Source: a virus. From it: 64,000 nt of DNA. The stretch lies in IMG/VR virus record IMGVR_UViG_3300032397_000003, positions 1 through 64,000 of that record. One strand, 5' to 3'. The position numbers and the translations under genes are program-made. The notes under the pieces are model-generated. The model was not told the origin of the DNA. It was given only the letters and a program-made list of their open reading frames with translations, and searched no databases. Each line of letters opens with the position of its first letter. Positions within the stretch are counted from its first letter, which is position 1. Of this stretch, positions 8,110 to 17,807 are shown piece by piece.

Positions 8110-11100
8110 TAGTTTAATACCTCTATAACTGAATTTGTACTTGTAATAGTATTCCCTGCTCTTGCTGCACTCCATTGATAAGTTGCATTTAATTGACCGG
8201 TTGCTGTTGTATCTATTGTCACTGCTGAAGTAGTTACTATTTGTCTTCCATAGACTGTCATATCTGCTGAAGAAGCCGCATATATAGTAGTTGAACCTTG
8301 TACAAATATAGTACCCGTAGCACCTGTAGTTCTACAAGTCATTATCAGCTCAGCAATAAACAAACTATTTGTTAAAGTTACAGGAAAAGCATCATCAATT
8401 GAACTTGCTACCGTAACACTCCCTACTTTTATTCTAACTGAAGCTGTGTCGGCGGCGGTACAAGATATATGACCATACATTTTAAGTCTTATAGTTTTTC
8501 CTGCTACCCAGAAATTAGCTGGGAGTAATGAAACCCCCACCCCCGTTCCTATTACACTTGTTTCTGTAGTTGTATTCCCAACGGTAGCACTTGCTGTCTG
8601 AGTAAATATAACACCTGACAAACTCTTTGTTATTCCAGCAGATTGCGATCTTATACAGGCTTGAGTTGAATCGTTCCATATGTCACCAGACACCGGACTT
8701 GTCGGAGCTGTTCCAGCATTCATACATAAAGATGCTCTTACTGTAGAACTTGCACCTATGTGTACTAATGCTGTTGGAGCTGTGACGTTCACACCAAGAT
8801 AACCAGCGTTAGATATACGCATTCTTTCCGAGCCATCTGAGGTAAAGTCTCCTACTGTATTGGTTTTAAAATATATAGCACCTTTAACAAGATGTTCTGT
8901 CGCCGAATCATTCTCAACCAATGCCCCGAATCCACAACCTGGAACCCATTCTGCAGCTCTACCACTAGGATCTGGTTTCTCATCTTTCCAACCATAGAAA
9001 TAGAACAGCCCAAGATTGTCACCTTGATTAACTACTACTGGAGATGCTGATGTCCCCCTTGACCTTCTGAAATTCATATAGGGTGATGAACCTGCGGATG
9101 CTGCTGTATATCGTGTTGCCTGAACACCCGTTGTAGAGGCTGTTCCTTCTATATCTAATGCCATTGCTGGTATAGTTGTACCAATACCTAACTTTCCGGC
9201 AAGATAGTTATCTGCTGTTCCTACCATATAAATATTCCATCTATTTGTTGCAGATGCTAAAGATCCATAAAATCCATAATTGTTTGTTGCTCCAGTCATA
9301 GCAGACGGGACGTAATATCCTATTTGGTTAGTAATAGATGAGCCTGAACCAATTGTTGGATTTAATAATGAATAATGATACATTAGATTTAAAGCAAAGG
9401 ATGCAGCTTCTGTTACTGGTGCTGATATAAAAGAATAGGCATTAGAAGTAACATCAGATTTAATAGTTCCGCCTTGATAAACAGCATATTGTGTTGTAGC
9501 TCCAGTCATTGCTTTTGCAAATGTTGCACCTACAGCAGTCGAAGCACTAGTACCCTGAGCAATTCTTCCATCACTATAAAAACGAAATTTCTCTGAAATA
9601 TCTGTTGTTCCATCTGCTGTGGATATTTTTATATCCGCTTTCGGGTAAACTCCAGACTGAGTTCCATTCGCTACTGATTCAATACTAGAACAGATATTTC
9701 CTGTGACATGGTCAGAATCGTTTGAATACCATTGTATTGTTCCATAAACATTAGTTGAAGCTACTATAGTATCATTTCTTTGTAGGGTTATTGTTGGATA
9801 AGTACCTTCTGTCATTCCAGATAAATGTAAACCTATAGATGATCCGAATGTTAATGGTGTTGAAGTGCCTATACCTATATTTCCCAAATTATCTATTCTC
9901 ATTTTCTCGGTTAATGTCCCTGAAGTTAGAGTTGATAATGATAGATATCCTTTAGTTGAAGTATCTATTGCATCATATTTTCTACCAGCTATACCAGCAA
10001 AGGGTACTTGAGTTGTACTGGTGTAAACACCGCCAAGAGTTAATTGTCCGCCTAAATCAATACCTTGTGAATTTGTTGTTCCGATAAAAGCATTACCAAA
10101 TGAATTTGTAATAGTATTGACATCATTTATAGCAAGTTTTTGTACAGGGGAAGTAATACCAATACCAACATTCCCCCCGAAATAATTTATTCCACTTACT
10201 GAATAAATAGAATAATTGTTTGTACTAGCTCCAGATATTCCTCCAATGTAAATACCATATTTTGATGATCCTGTTGCAGTAGTATTTGCAGATAGATTTA
10301 TTCCATATGAAACTGTACTTGCATCTGAATGATACCCATTCATACTTCTTATAGTTAAGCCACTTATTGTTCCAAATTTACCAGCCCCTGTTCCAAAAAT
10401 ACCAAGATCGGCACCGATAAAGTTTGTTACATTCCCTGTTCCTAAAATACCACCAGTAAAAACAAGTCCTGATAGATTGGTTACAAGACCAGCTCCATTG
10501 TTATAGGCAGAACCTGTCATTGCTCTAATATCTGTATGGTTATATACAGATAACCCTGTAGTAGTTACGGTAACAGTTGTAACACATCCAGTAGAACCTG
10601 TGTCTGTAAATGAATTAGTTCCTGTCTTTGCCTCTGCAACTTTTGCTGTTAATGTAACTGTAGCAGAAGCAACTGTAACGGTCCAATTTGTAGTTATAGT
10701 TGCATCCAGATTAAGTGCTGTATTGATCGCTGTTGCAAGAAGATTAACAGTAGTCTCTGTCAAATTACTTACAGCTACAACTGAAGAAACACCTCTAATG
10801 GAAAAAGTAATATTTCCGGCACTAGTTGGTACTACTGTTGCAACAATTCTAATGACTTCTGCTGTCGCTACATTTGTAGATGCATAAGATACAAAGTTTA
10901 CCCCATCTTCTGCTACTGTAACAGCTCCTGTAGTTGCTCCAAAAGTAGATATAAGTGCATAACCTTTTGAAGCAATAGTTGAATTTGAAAGAGTAGTGGC
11001 AGCATCTATTTGACTCGCTGGAGAAGTCATTCCAGCACCTATCCCGACAAATTTTCCAAGGAATATTTTATCACCATAGAACTCGGCAACCGTCCCCGAT

Positions 11101-14100
11101 GTGATAGTGTTAATCGGCGTTGCTGTAAATCGTATAAATGCACCATGATTTGACGGCGTCCAGTTACCAGAAGAGAACGCTCCGAAGCCTGCTTGATTTG
11201 CAAACCGGGATGTTCCATCATATCCACCCATCTGGAAATTAAAAAGAGTATCACTGTCAAGAATCGCTTTCGGACTTGCAATAGTCCCTCTATATTTTAC
11301 TGATCTTATTACATTCGATGTGTTGCTATCATAATAGTCGGACATTTCAAGGACTTGGGCATTACCTTCTTTAATAAAGTCCATATTACCGGAAGAAAAA
11401 GCAGTAGTCCCTACCAATAAATCACCAGCTTCATTTATCTGAAATTTTAGCCCCTGCTCTATAACACTAATATTTGTTATTGATCCATCAAATGTTGAAG
11501 TAGGTGTAAAAATTAAATCAGCATTGTCAGCAAGACAAGTAATTGCTGACATATAATTTCCTGCACCCATAGTAACGGAAACTGCTGCCCCACTCGCTGT
11601 TCCTATTTTTGGAGTTATTGTTCCAACTGTATTTCCAGCAACAGTATAATAAACCTTATATCTCCTACCAGCTTTAATCGAAACTGATGTAAGATTAACA
11701 TTCGCAAGAACAGCATTTGCTGTTGATCCTGATGTGTGGACAAAAGCACCCCCAACAATCGCCCAGTTTGTCCCCGTCCAGTTATTTGCCCCTGAGAAAT
11801 TCCTATCTACGACATTTATTATAAGTTCAGAACTTTCAGCTTTAAATACTTCAAACTTACCTGTTGGAGCTGCTGTACCTATACTAAATTTTCCCGCTGA
11901 AGTAATCCTTGCACGTTCATTAGCTGCAAGTGTTCCACCTGTAAAGAATGTTAAATCTTTTCCAGTAGTAGCTGTACCTATAGATAATACCCCTGAATTT
12001 GTATAGAGATAACCATCATTAGGTCCATTGATAGTCCAAGGAACTCCTGAGAATCCTGAACTGTTTATACCCATATCTATAAATCTTGAAGTATCTGAAC
12101 CATTATCAGCAGTAGCAATCCAATCACTTGAAGCTGAAGCGCCATTACTTAAATTTTGAATATTATTCTGAATATAACTATTCTGAGTATCCCATGTATT
12201 TATTCTCATATTAGGAAAAGTTGGTCCAGTACCCGTTCCATAAACACTTAAAGAACCATCAAGATAAGAAAAATCTGCTTTTGAAACTCCAGCAGGGTCT
12301 TTAATCACTAGAGGTAATCCCGCCTTCATTTGAATTGTTGTAGTTTTTACCGCATAGGAATCATCTATAATAATATTATTTTTATGATATGTTTCCCCTG
12401 AGATACCAACACCACCTGCAAAAATTACACTTGCATCTGTAGTAGAAGTTGCTGCCTTAGTTCCAAGAAAATTTACTTGACCTGTAGTTAAGTTAGTGGA
12501 GTTTCCTCTTATATTTAAAACTCCACTAGCTACAGTGTCTCCTATTATAGTTTGTCCACCAGATTTACCTGTTATAAGATCATTTGATACTGCTTTTACT
12601 GTTTGAGTAACACCATTACCAAAAGTATTATCTCCAGTATTTGTACCACTTGTATTTCCTGCAACAGTATATTGAGCTGCTGTTAAATGGTAATATTCTT
12701 CTGTGGGTACACTTCCAGTTCCCCCTTGTAATCCGGCTAAATTACCATGAAGAGTTATAAGTGGTGATACTATATAAGAATTTCGTGTTGAACCAGAATG
12801 TACAAAATTTACAGTTGTTGTATTATTTGAAGTTGCATACATTATAACCCCAATTTTATCGGTTGCTACAACAGTATAGGCTGGTTGAGTATTAAAAGTA
12901 GTATAAAGAGCATAATTAGTTGTTGTAGAAGTAATTGTAGGACTTATACTACTAAATAATTGTTTCCATACAGAAAATGCAACAGTACTCTCATTAGAAT
13001 ATCCGGAAGGAGTTTCAATAGTTACTACTGTATTTGATGTTCTTGCTGTTATTCTATAAAGTCCTAATGGAGTTTGTAAGTATGAATCTGTAATTATAGT
13101 TTCACCAGTATCTATTTCAGATGTTGCAAAAGGTGTTCCAGTAGAAGCGGTAGCAGTCCTTGAAGTTAATGTTCCTGTTATAGTAACTGTTCCTGATGCT
13201 GGTCTTACTCTTCTAATAGAAGTTGATAAAGTACTTATTCGTCCTCCAGTAGTAGAAGAAACAGAGGCATATTTAGCAAATTCCCAAACTCCTGCATCAA
13301 TATTAGTTCTACCTAATGCAATATTATATAAATAAGCTTCTCCTAATACTGTATTATTTGTACAATTCCAAGCATCAACTATTTCTGAAGCCATATCTGG
13401 TATTTTAGATAAAGTGCATACTTCATTTATATTATTGGTACTTATAGGAATTATTGTTGTATCATTAAAATAAAAATTTATACCATTTGATGCAGAAGAA
13501 GTAGCCGATGCTCCATTTACCCAAGCTGCTCCATTATATCTTAAAATTTGATCTACTGTTGGAGTAACAATATTTGTATCAGACATAGCAGATAATTGAT
13601 TTATTTGTCTTGGATTAACATATATAGAACCTACCGTTGCATTCTTTACTATAACTCTACCAACTCTTGCTATTATAGAAGGTGCTGTGGGAGATATATT
13701 TGTTAATGCTCCAGCAGTAGTATCAGATAAAAATAGATCATCTCCTGTATTCCAAGAATCAGTATTATAATCATGCACTACTCCCCTAACAGTAACAAAT
13801 CCTTCTTCACCTATATTTATATTTTGTGTTAATACCCCTACAACATAAGCAGTTGTAAGAGAATCCCCTTTAGCTAAAGCAATAGTAGGAAATACTCCGG
13901 AAGCTCCTGATAAATATACAACTTGTCCATTTAACATATTTCCAGAAGTATTATTTATTGCTCTAATTAGAGTTTCCTGCCCTATTTGTAAATTAACATC
14001 ATTATCAATATTTACTGAAAGAGTTTTATAAGTATTATCGTAATATAATTTTCCTTCTGAGAAAGCTCCTACAGTTGGATTACTATTGAATTGGAATCCT

Positions 14101-15275
14101 TGTACAGTAGGTTTTCCATTTATTATAGATTGAGGGGTTGTTTGATCTAAATTTAATTTACCTAAATTGAGTTCATTAATACCACCTAAAATATCTTTTT
14201 TTGTAGTAGTTAAAGATGTATCTGTAGAAGAACCTAATTTAACAGCAGTAGAAACATTAGCATCTGTAAATCCCCCACCTATATAAGCAACTCCTGAACC
14301 AATATTTATATTATCATTTAATGTATGAGGATATAATGTAGTAGAAACTCTATTCCATAGATTTTCAGCTCCTACTGAATCATCTACATATTTTTTATTT
14401 GCTACTTGATAATCTGTAGAAGGAACTCCTGAAGATAATGGAATAGATGAAAATGTTTTTATTCCATCTACTGTTTCATTACCTGTAGTATGTACAACAC
14501 TATTATCATTTGCTTTTAATGCTAATTGATCATAAGCTAATTTTTCACTTATATAATGAGTATCATCTGGAATTACTTGAAATGTAGTTCTTTTATTTGC
14601 AACATCTTCAGGAGTAAACCCTAAGGAGGCTTGAGCACCTATATCAGATAATACTTCTGAATATGATCTACCAACTAATCCAGAAGGTGAAAATTTTGCA
14701 TAATCATTATCCACTACTCCTGACATAGTTATTTGAACAGCGTTTGTATCAGCTATTCCAAAAGTTAACGCAGATTGAAATCCGGTATGACCAGAAGTTG
14801 CATAAGATAGGTTAGTTAATACAGAGTGATCTAATGTTCCACCACCTATTCCAATCCAGACTGTACCATCCCATATAAAATTGATAGCACTACCAGGAGT
14901 TATAACAATTGTATTAACTGTTATATTATTTGTTGAAGTATCATTATTTATAACTATAAAAGATTTACCTGATACAATTGAAGTAGGTGCTTGTAGTGTT
15001 TGAGAATTACCTGTAGTAGTAAGAGTAATTACAGTCCCTGAGTAGGCATCTATTTTTAAAGTAGTTACTGCTGCATCTATTGCAGGATCAGTAATAGCAT
15101 CTAGAGTTAAAGCTGTTGTAGGAAAATATACAAGTGTGTTCCAATCACTTGTTCCATTTCCTATTTTCATTTTATATGTATTTGTTTCATATCCCATTTC
15201 CCCTTGTGCAAGGGTAGGATTAGTTAATCCCCAGTTAACAGAAGTGTCTCTTCTTATTTGAAACTGAACTGCCAT
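8109..15275 (-). CDS. giant tail fibre/receptor-binding protein (2,388 aa)
   Basis: I chose the ATG at 15275 because GGAGGAG lies 6 bases upstream, inside the end of the preceding gene; the frame opens 18 bases earlier. The N terminus (QFQIRRDTSVNWG...LAQGEMGYET...KMKIGNGTSDWNTL) is the classic phage tail-fibre attachment module. Many G-I-G-T-x-x-P and (V/K)-(G/S)-I-G repeats follow (for example KLGIGTTIP, NIGIGTSTP, KFSIGTAAP), typical of trimeric beta-helical fibres. The C terminus ends TITSTNSVIEVLN, as in trimeric fibre tips. No S74 chaperone catalytic motif is seen. The 3' two thirds (about 8.2-12 kb) are clearly more G+C-rich than the 5' part, suggesting mosaic acquisition of tip domains. 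Confidence 0.9.
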   Translation of the reverse strand: MAVQFQIRRDTSVNWGLTNPTLAQGEMGYETNTYKMKIGNGTSDWNTLVYFPTTALTLDAITDPAIDAAVTTLKIDAYSGTVITLTTTGNSQTLQAPTSIVSGKSFIVINNDTSTNNITVNTIVITPGSAINFIWDGTVWIGIGGGTLDHSVLTNLSYATSGHTGFQSALTFGIADTNAVQITMSGVVDNDYAKFSPSGLVGRSYSEVLSDIGAQASLGFTPEDVANKRTTFQVIPDDTHYISEKLAYDQLALKANDNSVVHTTGNETVDGIKTFSSIPLSSGVPSTDYQVANKKYVDDSVGAENLWNRVSTTLYPHTLNDNINIGSGVAYIGGGFTDANVSTAVKLGSSTDTSLTTTKKDILGGINELNLGKLNLDQTTPQSIINGKPTVQGFQFNSNPTVGAFSEGKLYYDNTYKTLSVNIDNDVNLQIGQETLIRAINNTSGNMLNGQVVYLSGASGVFPTIALAKGDSLTTAYVVGVLTQNINIGEEGFVTVRGVVHDYNTDSWNTGDDLFLSDTTAGALTNISPTAPSIIARVGRVIVKNATVGSIYVNPRQINQLSAMSDTNIVTPTVDQILRYNGAAWVNGASATSSASNGINFYFNDTTIIPISTNNINEVCTLSKIPDMASEIVDAWNCTNNTVLGEAYLYNIALGRTNIDAGVWEFAKYASVSSTTGGRISTLSTSIRRVRPASGTVTITGTLTSRTATASTGTPFATSEIDTGETIITDSYLQTPLGLYRITARTSNTVVTIETPSGYSNESTVAFSVWKQLFSSISPTITSTTTNYALYTTFNTQPAYTVVATDKIGVIMYATSNNTTTVNFVHSGSTRNSYIVSPLITLHGNLAGLQGGTGSVPTEEYYHLTAAQYTVAGNTSGTNTGDNTFGNGVTQTVKAVSNDLITGKSGGQTIIGDTVASGVLNIRGNSTNLTTGQVNFLGTKAATSTTDASVIFAGGVGISGETYHKNNIIIDDSYAVKTTTIQMKAGLPLVIKDPAGVSKADFSYLDGSLSVYGTGTGPTFPNMRINTWDTQNSYIQNNIQNLSNGASASSDWIATADNGSDTSRFIDMGINSSGFSGVPWTINGPNDGYLYTNSGVLSIGTATTGKDLTFFTGGTLAANERARITSAGKFSIGTAAPTGKFEVFKAESSELIINVVDRNFSGANNWTGTNWAIVGGAFVHTSGSTANAVLANVNLTSVSIKAGRRYKVYYTVAGNTVGTITPKIGTASGAAVSVTMGAGNYMSAITCLADNADLIFTPTSTFDGSITNISVIEQGLKFQINEAGDLLVGTTAFSSGNMDFIKEGNAQVLEMSDYYDSNTSNVIRSVKYRGTIASPKAILDSDTLFNFQMGGYDGTSRFANQAGFGAFSSGNWTPSNHGAFIRFTATPINTITSGTVAEFYGDKIFLGKFVGIGAGMTSPASQIDAATTLSNSTIASKGYALISTFGATTGAVTVAEDGVNFVSYASTNVATAEVIRIVATVVPTSAGNITFSIRGVSSVVAVSNLTETTVNLLATAINTALNLDATITTNWTVTVASATVTLTAKVAEAKTGTNSFTDTGSTGCVTTVTVTTTGLSVYNHTDIRAMTGSAYNNGAGLVTNLSGLVFTGGILGTGNVTNFIGADLGIFGTGAGKFGTISGLTIRSMNGYHSDASTVSYGINLSANTTATGSSKYGIYIGGISGASTNNYSIYSVSGINYFGGNVGIGITSPVQKLAINDVNTITNSFGNAFIGTTNSQGIDLGGQLTLGGVYTSTTQVPFAGIAGRKYDAIDTSTKGYLSLSTLTSGTLTEKMRIDNLGNIGIGTSTPLTFGSSIGLHLSGMTEGTYPTITLQRNDTIVASTNVYGTIQWYSNDSDHVTGNICSSIESVANGTQSGVYPKADIKISTADGTTDISEKFRFYSDGRIAQGTSASTAVGATFAKAMTGATTQYAVYQGGTIKSDVTSNAYSFISAPVTEAASFALNLMYHYSLLNPTIGSGSSITNQIGYYVPSAMTGATNNYGFYGSLASATNRWNIYMVGTADNYLAGKLGIGTTIPAMALDIEGTASTTGVQATRYTAASAGSSPYMNFRRSRGTSASPVVVNQGDNLGLFYFYGWKDEKPDPSGRAAEWVPGCGFGALVENDSATEHLVKGAIYFKTNTVGDFTSDGSERMRISNAGYLGVNVTAPTALVHIGASSTVRASLCMNAGTAPTSPVSGDIWNDSTQACIRSQSAGITKSLSGVIFTQTASATVGNTTTETSVIGTGVGVSLLPANFWVAGKTIRLKMYGHISCTAADTASVRIKVGSVTVASSIDDAFPVTLTNSLFIAELIMTCRTTGATGTIFVQGSTTIYAASSADMTVYGRQIVTTSAVTIDTTATGQLNATYQWSAARAGNTITSTNSVIEVLN

Positions 15276-15276
15276 A

Positions 15277-15465
15277 TTATGCTCCTCCTCCATCTAAAAC
15301 TTGGGAAATTAAATATATACTTGCTGCTGCTCCACCGTCTAATTGGGTTATAGGTACTCCAGAAATAGTTACCCACGTGGTATCTTTTCTTCCATAAGTA
15401 TTTCCATCTGAAGGGGCTTCAGGCACACCACTCCCTGATCCAAAAGCTGTTATTTTTGTTCCCAC
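15277..15465 (-). CDS. small virion protein preceding the giant fibre (62 aa)
   Basis: The protein is MGTKITAFGSGSGVPEAPSD then NTYGRKDTTWV, a short module that often begins phage fibre or collar proteins. It could be a detached N-terminal domain of the fibre. Its final codons LDGGGA carry the GGAGGAG ribosome-binding site for the fibre, and its stop precedes the fibre ATG by a single base, so the two are translationally coupled. Confidence 0.65.
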   Translation of the reverse strand: MGTKITAFGSGSGVPEAPSDGNTYGRKDTTWVTISGVPITQLDGGAAASIYLISQVLDGGGA

Positions 15466-15474
15466 AAATTATCC

Positions 15475-15804
15475 TTACTTTGTTTTTGAATATGATAATA
15501 AAATTCTAGCTACTCTATTTGCAATAACTCTTTTCTTTGCTTGAAAAGAAACAGGATTTGATTCTGCAGCTCTTGGTAAATAATCATCTATAGAGTCTAT
15601 TCCGGAAGAAACACCTTCTCCTATCAGATTCATACATAATCCTACATTCATTGCTTTTTTCTTTAAAATAAGTGTAACACATTTAGCAATAGTTTCTTGA
15701 GCATCTTGGGTAGTATTCACCATCATAGAAATTTCTTGCATCTTTTCTGTTTTTTCTAAAAATTGTTCTTTATCATTTGGTTTTTCTACTTTGTATTTTT
15801 TCAT
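15475..15804 (-). CDS. hypothetical protein with a weak tag-like start (109 aa)
   Basis: It begins MKKYKVEKPNDKEQFLEKTE, which resembles the tag (K-K-Y-K) but lacks the P/R-F continuation. The body is helical with two cysteines, and ends SFQAKKRVIANRVARILLSYSK. A promoter motif lies 24 bases upstream and a strong terminator just beyond that, so it begins a new transcription unit. Its function is unknown. Confidence 0.65.
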   Translation of the reverse strand: MKKYKVEKPNDKEQFLEKTEKMQEISMMVNTTQDAQETIAKCVTLILKKKAMNVGLCMNLIGEGVSSGIDSIDDYLPRAAESNPVSFQAKKRVIANRVARILLSYSKTK

Positions 15805-15827
15805 AATCCCTCTTATACATTTTATAA

Positions 15828-15836
15828 TTATTAGTA
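15828..15836 (-). promoter_or_regulatory. TACTAATAA-type promoter motif
   Basis: Minus-strand TATACTAATAATT, placed between a strong terminator (15855-15890) and the gene 15475-15804, 24 bases before its start. Confidence 0.65.
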
Positions 15837-15854
15837 TATTTATTTGAAATAAAA

Positions 15855-15890
15855 TAAAAAAGCTACTATTATTTAGATAGTAGCTTTTTT
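15855..15890 (-). terminator. strong intrinsic terminator
   Basis: AGCTACTAT (15861-15869) pairs perfectly with ATAGTAGCT (15877-15885) around a 7-base loop. A-runs on the left and six T on the right give a U-tract in both directions. On the minus strand it ends the transcript of 16015-17768 and is followed directly by a new promoter. Confidence 0.85.
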
Positions 15891-16014
15891 GTCCTGAGGA
15901 GGCGAAAAGTTTTTCTTCCTTGTCGGGTTAAACATTTAAGTTTCTTAAAACTTTGACCTGTACTCCGGTGCATATATAAACAAGAGAGCACTGTTAGGGA
16001 ACTCTTGTGATAAG
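15891..16014. other. gene-free 3' region with small inverted repeats
   Basis: No open frame with a ribosome-binding site is visible. ACAAGAG (15980-15986) pairs with CTCTTGT (16002-16008), and AAGTTT (15938-15943) with AAACTT (15948-15953). Together with the terminator this could be the 3' end of a structured transcript or a small RNA, but I see no promoter directly in front of it. Confidence 0.4.
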
Positions 16015-16395
16015 CTATTTTAAAGAATTCCTATAATTTATAAATTCTAAAGTTAAATTTGAAGATGCTGTAAGTTGATAAGCTTTAATAATAAATTTAT
16101 AACATCTACCAAAACTTGTAAAATCATCTTGTAATGAATAACCTGAAGGGAGTCTTACAAATACAAAAGAGGATGGATTTAAAGTGTACTCAGCATATTC
16201 TTCTGCATCTTTTAAAGATAACCATTCTACACCAGCATTGCAATCATTTATAACTTGTATTTGTTGGGGATATTGATATCTAGTATCTGTATCGCCATTG
16301 ATAGCTGGAATGGTTTTAATAATCTCTATATCTAATTCTATGGGATTCCCTATATTTAAACTAGACGCAGTAATTACCTCTCTCTTATTGATCAT
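16015..16395 (-). CDS. third, divergent member of a tandem paralog set (126 aa)
   Basis: The ATG overlapping the upstream stop (ATGA) gives MINKREVITASSLN; a longer frame starting with TTG is less likely because an AGAGG site fits the ATG. The pattern, a short N-terminal strand, R-Y-x-Y-P-x-x-(I/V)-x-(V/F)-x-N-x, then an F-V-x-(L/I)-P segment and a final K-A-Y-x-L-T-A-S-S, parallels the two proteins at 16995-17378 and 17391-17768. It has nearly the same length. A small beta-sandwich decoration protein is an inference. Confidence 0.65.
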   Translation of the reverse strand: MINKREVITASSLNIGNPIELDIEIIKTIPAINGDTDTRYQYPQQIQVINDCNAGVEWLSLKDAEEYAEYTLNPSSFVFVRLPSGYSLQDDFTSFGRCYKFIIKAYQLTASSNLTLEFINYRNSLK

Positions 16396-16985
16396 TTTGA
16401 AAAAATCCTCTTGTACCAAGGTTTTTTAACATCTTGTTTATTTGATTTTAATTCTTCTATTTCTTGTTTTAACTCATCTCTTAGTGATCTGATTACATTT
16501 AAAATCTCTACATCTTTTAATCTTAAAGATTCTATTTTTTCATCAATACCTGCTATATTAACTTGAATAGCAGTTAGATCATCAAATATTAAGGAGTCTA
16601 TATTTTCTTGAATATCTTTAAACTTATTAACTTTAGAATCTAACATTTTTGCTTCATCTTCTATAGATGTAAATCTATCATACCAAACGGTGGTAAGTTT
16701 ATGTTCTTGATCTTTTAATTTCTGGTCAAAAGAAATTTCTAAAACATCTAATTTTTCCCTTAGATCAATTTCATTGAAGTAGAGTATATCTATTATTTTT
16801 AGATTGTATTCATCTAATCTATCTTTAATATATTCATGCTTTTCTTCTATATCTCTTAAACAATCATTTCTATTTATTTGAATAGTATTAAATACTTCCA
16901 TAAACTGTTCACTATATAAAGAAGTAACTTGAAAATTACTCTCCTCACCAGTATCAGAAATAATTCTTAATTCATTTTGGTTCAT
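16392..16985 (-). CDS. coiled-coil protein (197 aa)
   Basis: After about 30 residues the protein becomes one long predicted coiled-coil (residues 35-185) full of D, E, K, L and I, ending KPWYKRIFSK. It lies between the tandem paralogs and is coupled to 16015-16395 by overlap. A fibrous structural or assembly role fits the shape. No family is recognised. Confidence 0.7.
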   Translation of the reverse strand: MNQNELRIISDTGEESNFQVTSLYSEQFMEVFNTIQINRNDCLRDIEEKHEYIKDRLDEYNLKIIDILYFNEIDLREKLDVLEISFDQKLKDQEHKLTTVWYDRFTSIEDEAKMLDSKVNKFKDIQENIDSLIFDDLTAIQVNIAGIDEKIESLRLKDVEILNVIRSLRDELKQEIEELKSNKQDVKKPWYKRIFSK

Positions 16986-16994
16986 TACAAACTC

Positions 16995-17378
16995 CTATCT
17001 ATTTGGTTGATATCCAATGCACTCAATTGTCATTCCTACCGCTGCTGAAGAACCTGTTGGAGCATATATTAAAACTTTATAAGCTGTAGGCAATATTACA
17101 AGAGCAGTAAGTATTAAAGAAGTTGCTGCTGGTATTGTAAAAAAATCATAGTTAGTTGAATCAGCAGTATAAAGAGCTATCTCTTCATCAGATGAAAATA
17201 TATTAGCTTTTACATCTATACCAGAAGTATTTACAAAATTTATTTTTCTAGGATAATACCTTCTATTTTCAGAAGCCCCTGAAGGACTAGTATCTGCTAT
17301 ATCTAAATATGTTGTTACTATTGTTACTGTATGAGCATCAAGTTGTGCTTTAGTAACTGGAAATATTTTGTTCTTCAT
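16995..17378 (-). CDS. tandem paralog of 17391-17768 (127 aa)
   Basis: It begins MKNKIFPVTKAQLDAHTV and shares nearly the whole sequence plan with its neighbour: RRYYPRK(I/V)NF, NTSG, ANIFSSD, TNYDFFTIP, SLILTA, ILPTAY and a final IECIGYQP. The two are an obvious recent duplication. Its beta-rich composition and place in the structural region suggest a small capsid or tail decoration protein. Confidence 0.75.
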   Translation of the reverse strand: MKNKIFPVTKAQLDAHTVTIVTTYLDIADTSPSGASENRRYYPRKINFVNTSGIDVKANIFSSDEEIALYTADSTNYDFFTIPAATSLILTALVILPTAYKVLIYAPTGSSAAVGMTIECIGYQPNR

Positions 17379-17390
17379 TTAATTCCTCTA

Positions 17391-17768
17391 TTATCTGTAA
17401 GGCTGGTATCCGATGCATTCTATATTCATTCCTGTAGAAGCTGTACCTGATCCTATTACTTTTATTTGATATGCAGTAGGTAATATAGAAGATGCTGTTA
17501 GTATTAAACTAGTTCCATTCGGAATAGTAAAGAAATCATAGTTTGTAGGAGAACCTGAATAAGCCATTATTTCTGCATCAGAACTAAATATATTTGCACT
17601 TATAGTTGTACCCGAAGTATTAAGAAAATTTACTTTTCTAGGATAATACCTTCTTGCTTCATATGCGCCAGAAGGACTTACATCATTGATGTCTATATAA
17701 GTATCGATTGATTTTTCTAAACCAGAATCAATCTCCGCTTTACTCACCGTAAAAACTTTATTTTTCAT
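17391..17768 (-). CDS. tandem paralog of 16995-17378 (125 aa)
   Basis: It begins MKNKVFTVSKAEIDSGLE and shares the blocks RRYYPRKVNF, ANIFSSDAEI, TNYDFFTIP, SLILTA and IECIGYQPYR with the next gene. A promoter motif lies 31 bases upstream. Tandem copies probably arose by unequal recombination and may provide related surface proteins. Confidence 0.75.
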   Translation of the reverse strand: MKNKVFTVSKAEIDSGLEKSIDTYIDINDVSPSGAYEARRYYPRKVNFLNTSGTTISANIFSSDAEIMAYSGSPTNYDFFTIPNGTSLILTASSILPTAYQIKVIGSGTASTGMNIECIGYQPYR

Positions 17769-17798
17769 TTATGTATTTCCTCATTAAACCTATTTTAA

Positions 17799-17807
17799 TT
17801 ATTAGTA
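17799..17807 (-). promoter_or_regulatory. TACTAATAA-type promoter motif overlapping a stop codon
   Basis: Minus-strand TTTCTTACTAATAATTAA. The TAC TAA of the motif is the last codon and stop of the small gene 17802-17954, and the motif lies 31 bases before the paralog gene 17391-17768. Confidence 0.55.

Noticed and set aside
10600-10887. Forward frame in the giant fibre gene, and several similar frames at 5862-6071, 11734-12006, 24620-25138 and 31056-31382
   Set aside because: They oppose well-supported genes, lack ribosome-binding sites, and have the biased composition of antisense shadows.
15894-15930. CTGAGGA followed by CGAAA, similar to a hammerhead ribozyme core
   Set aside because: There is no room for stem II between the two parts, and the flanks do not form stems I and III. 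Probably chance.
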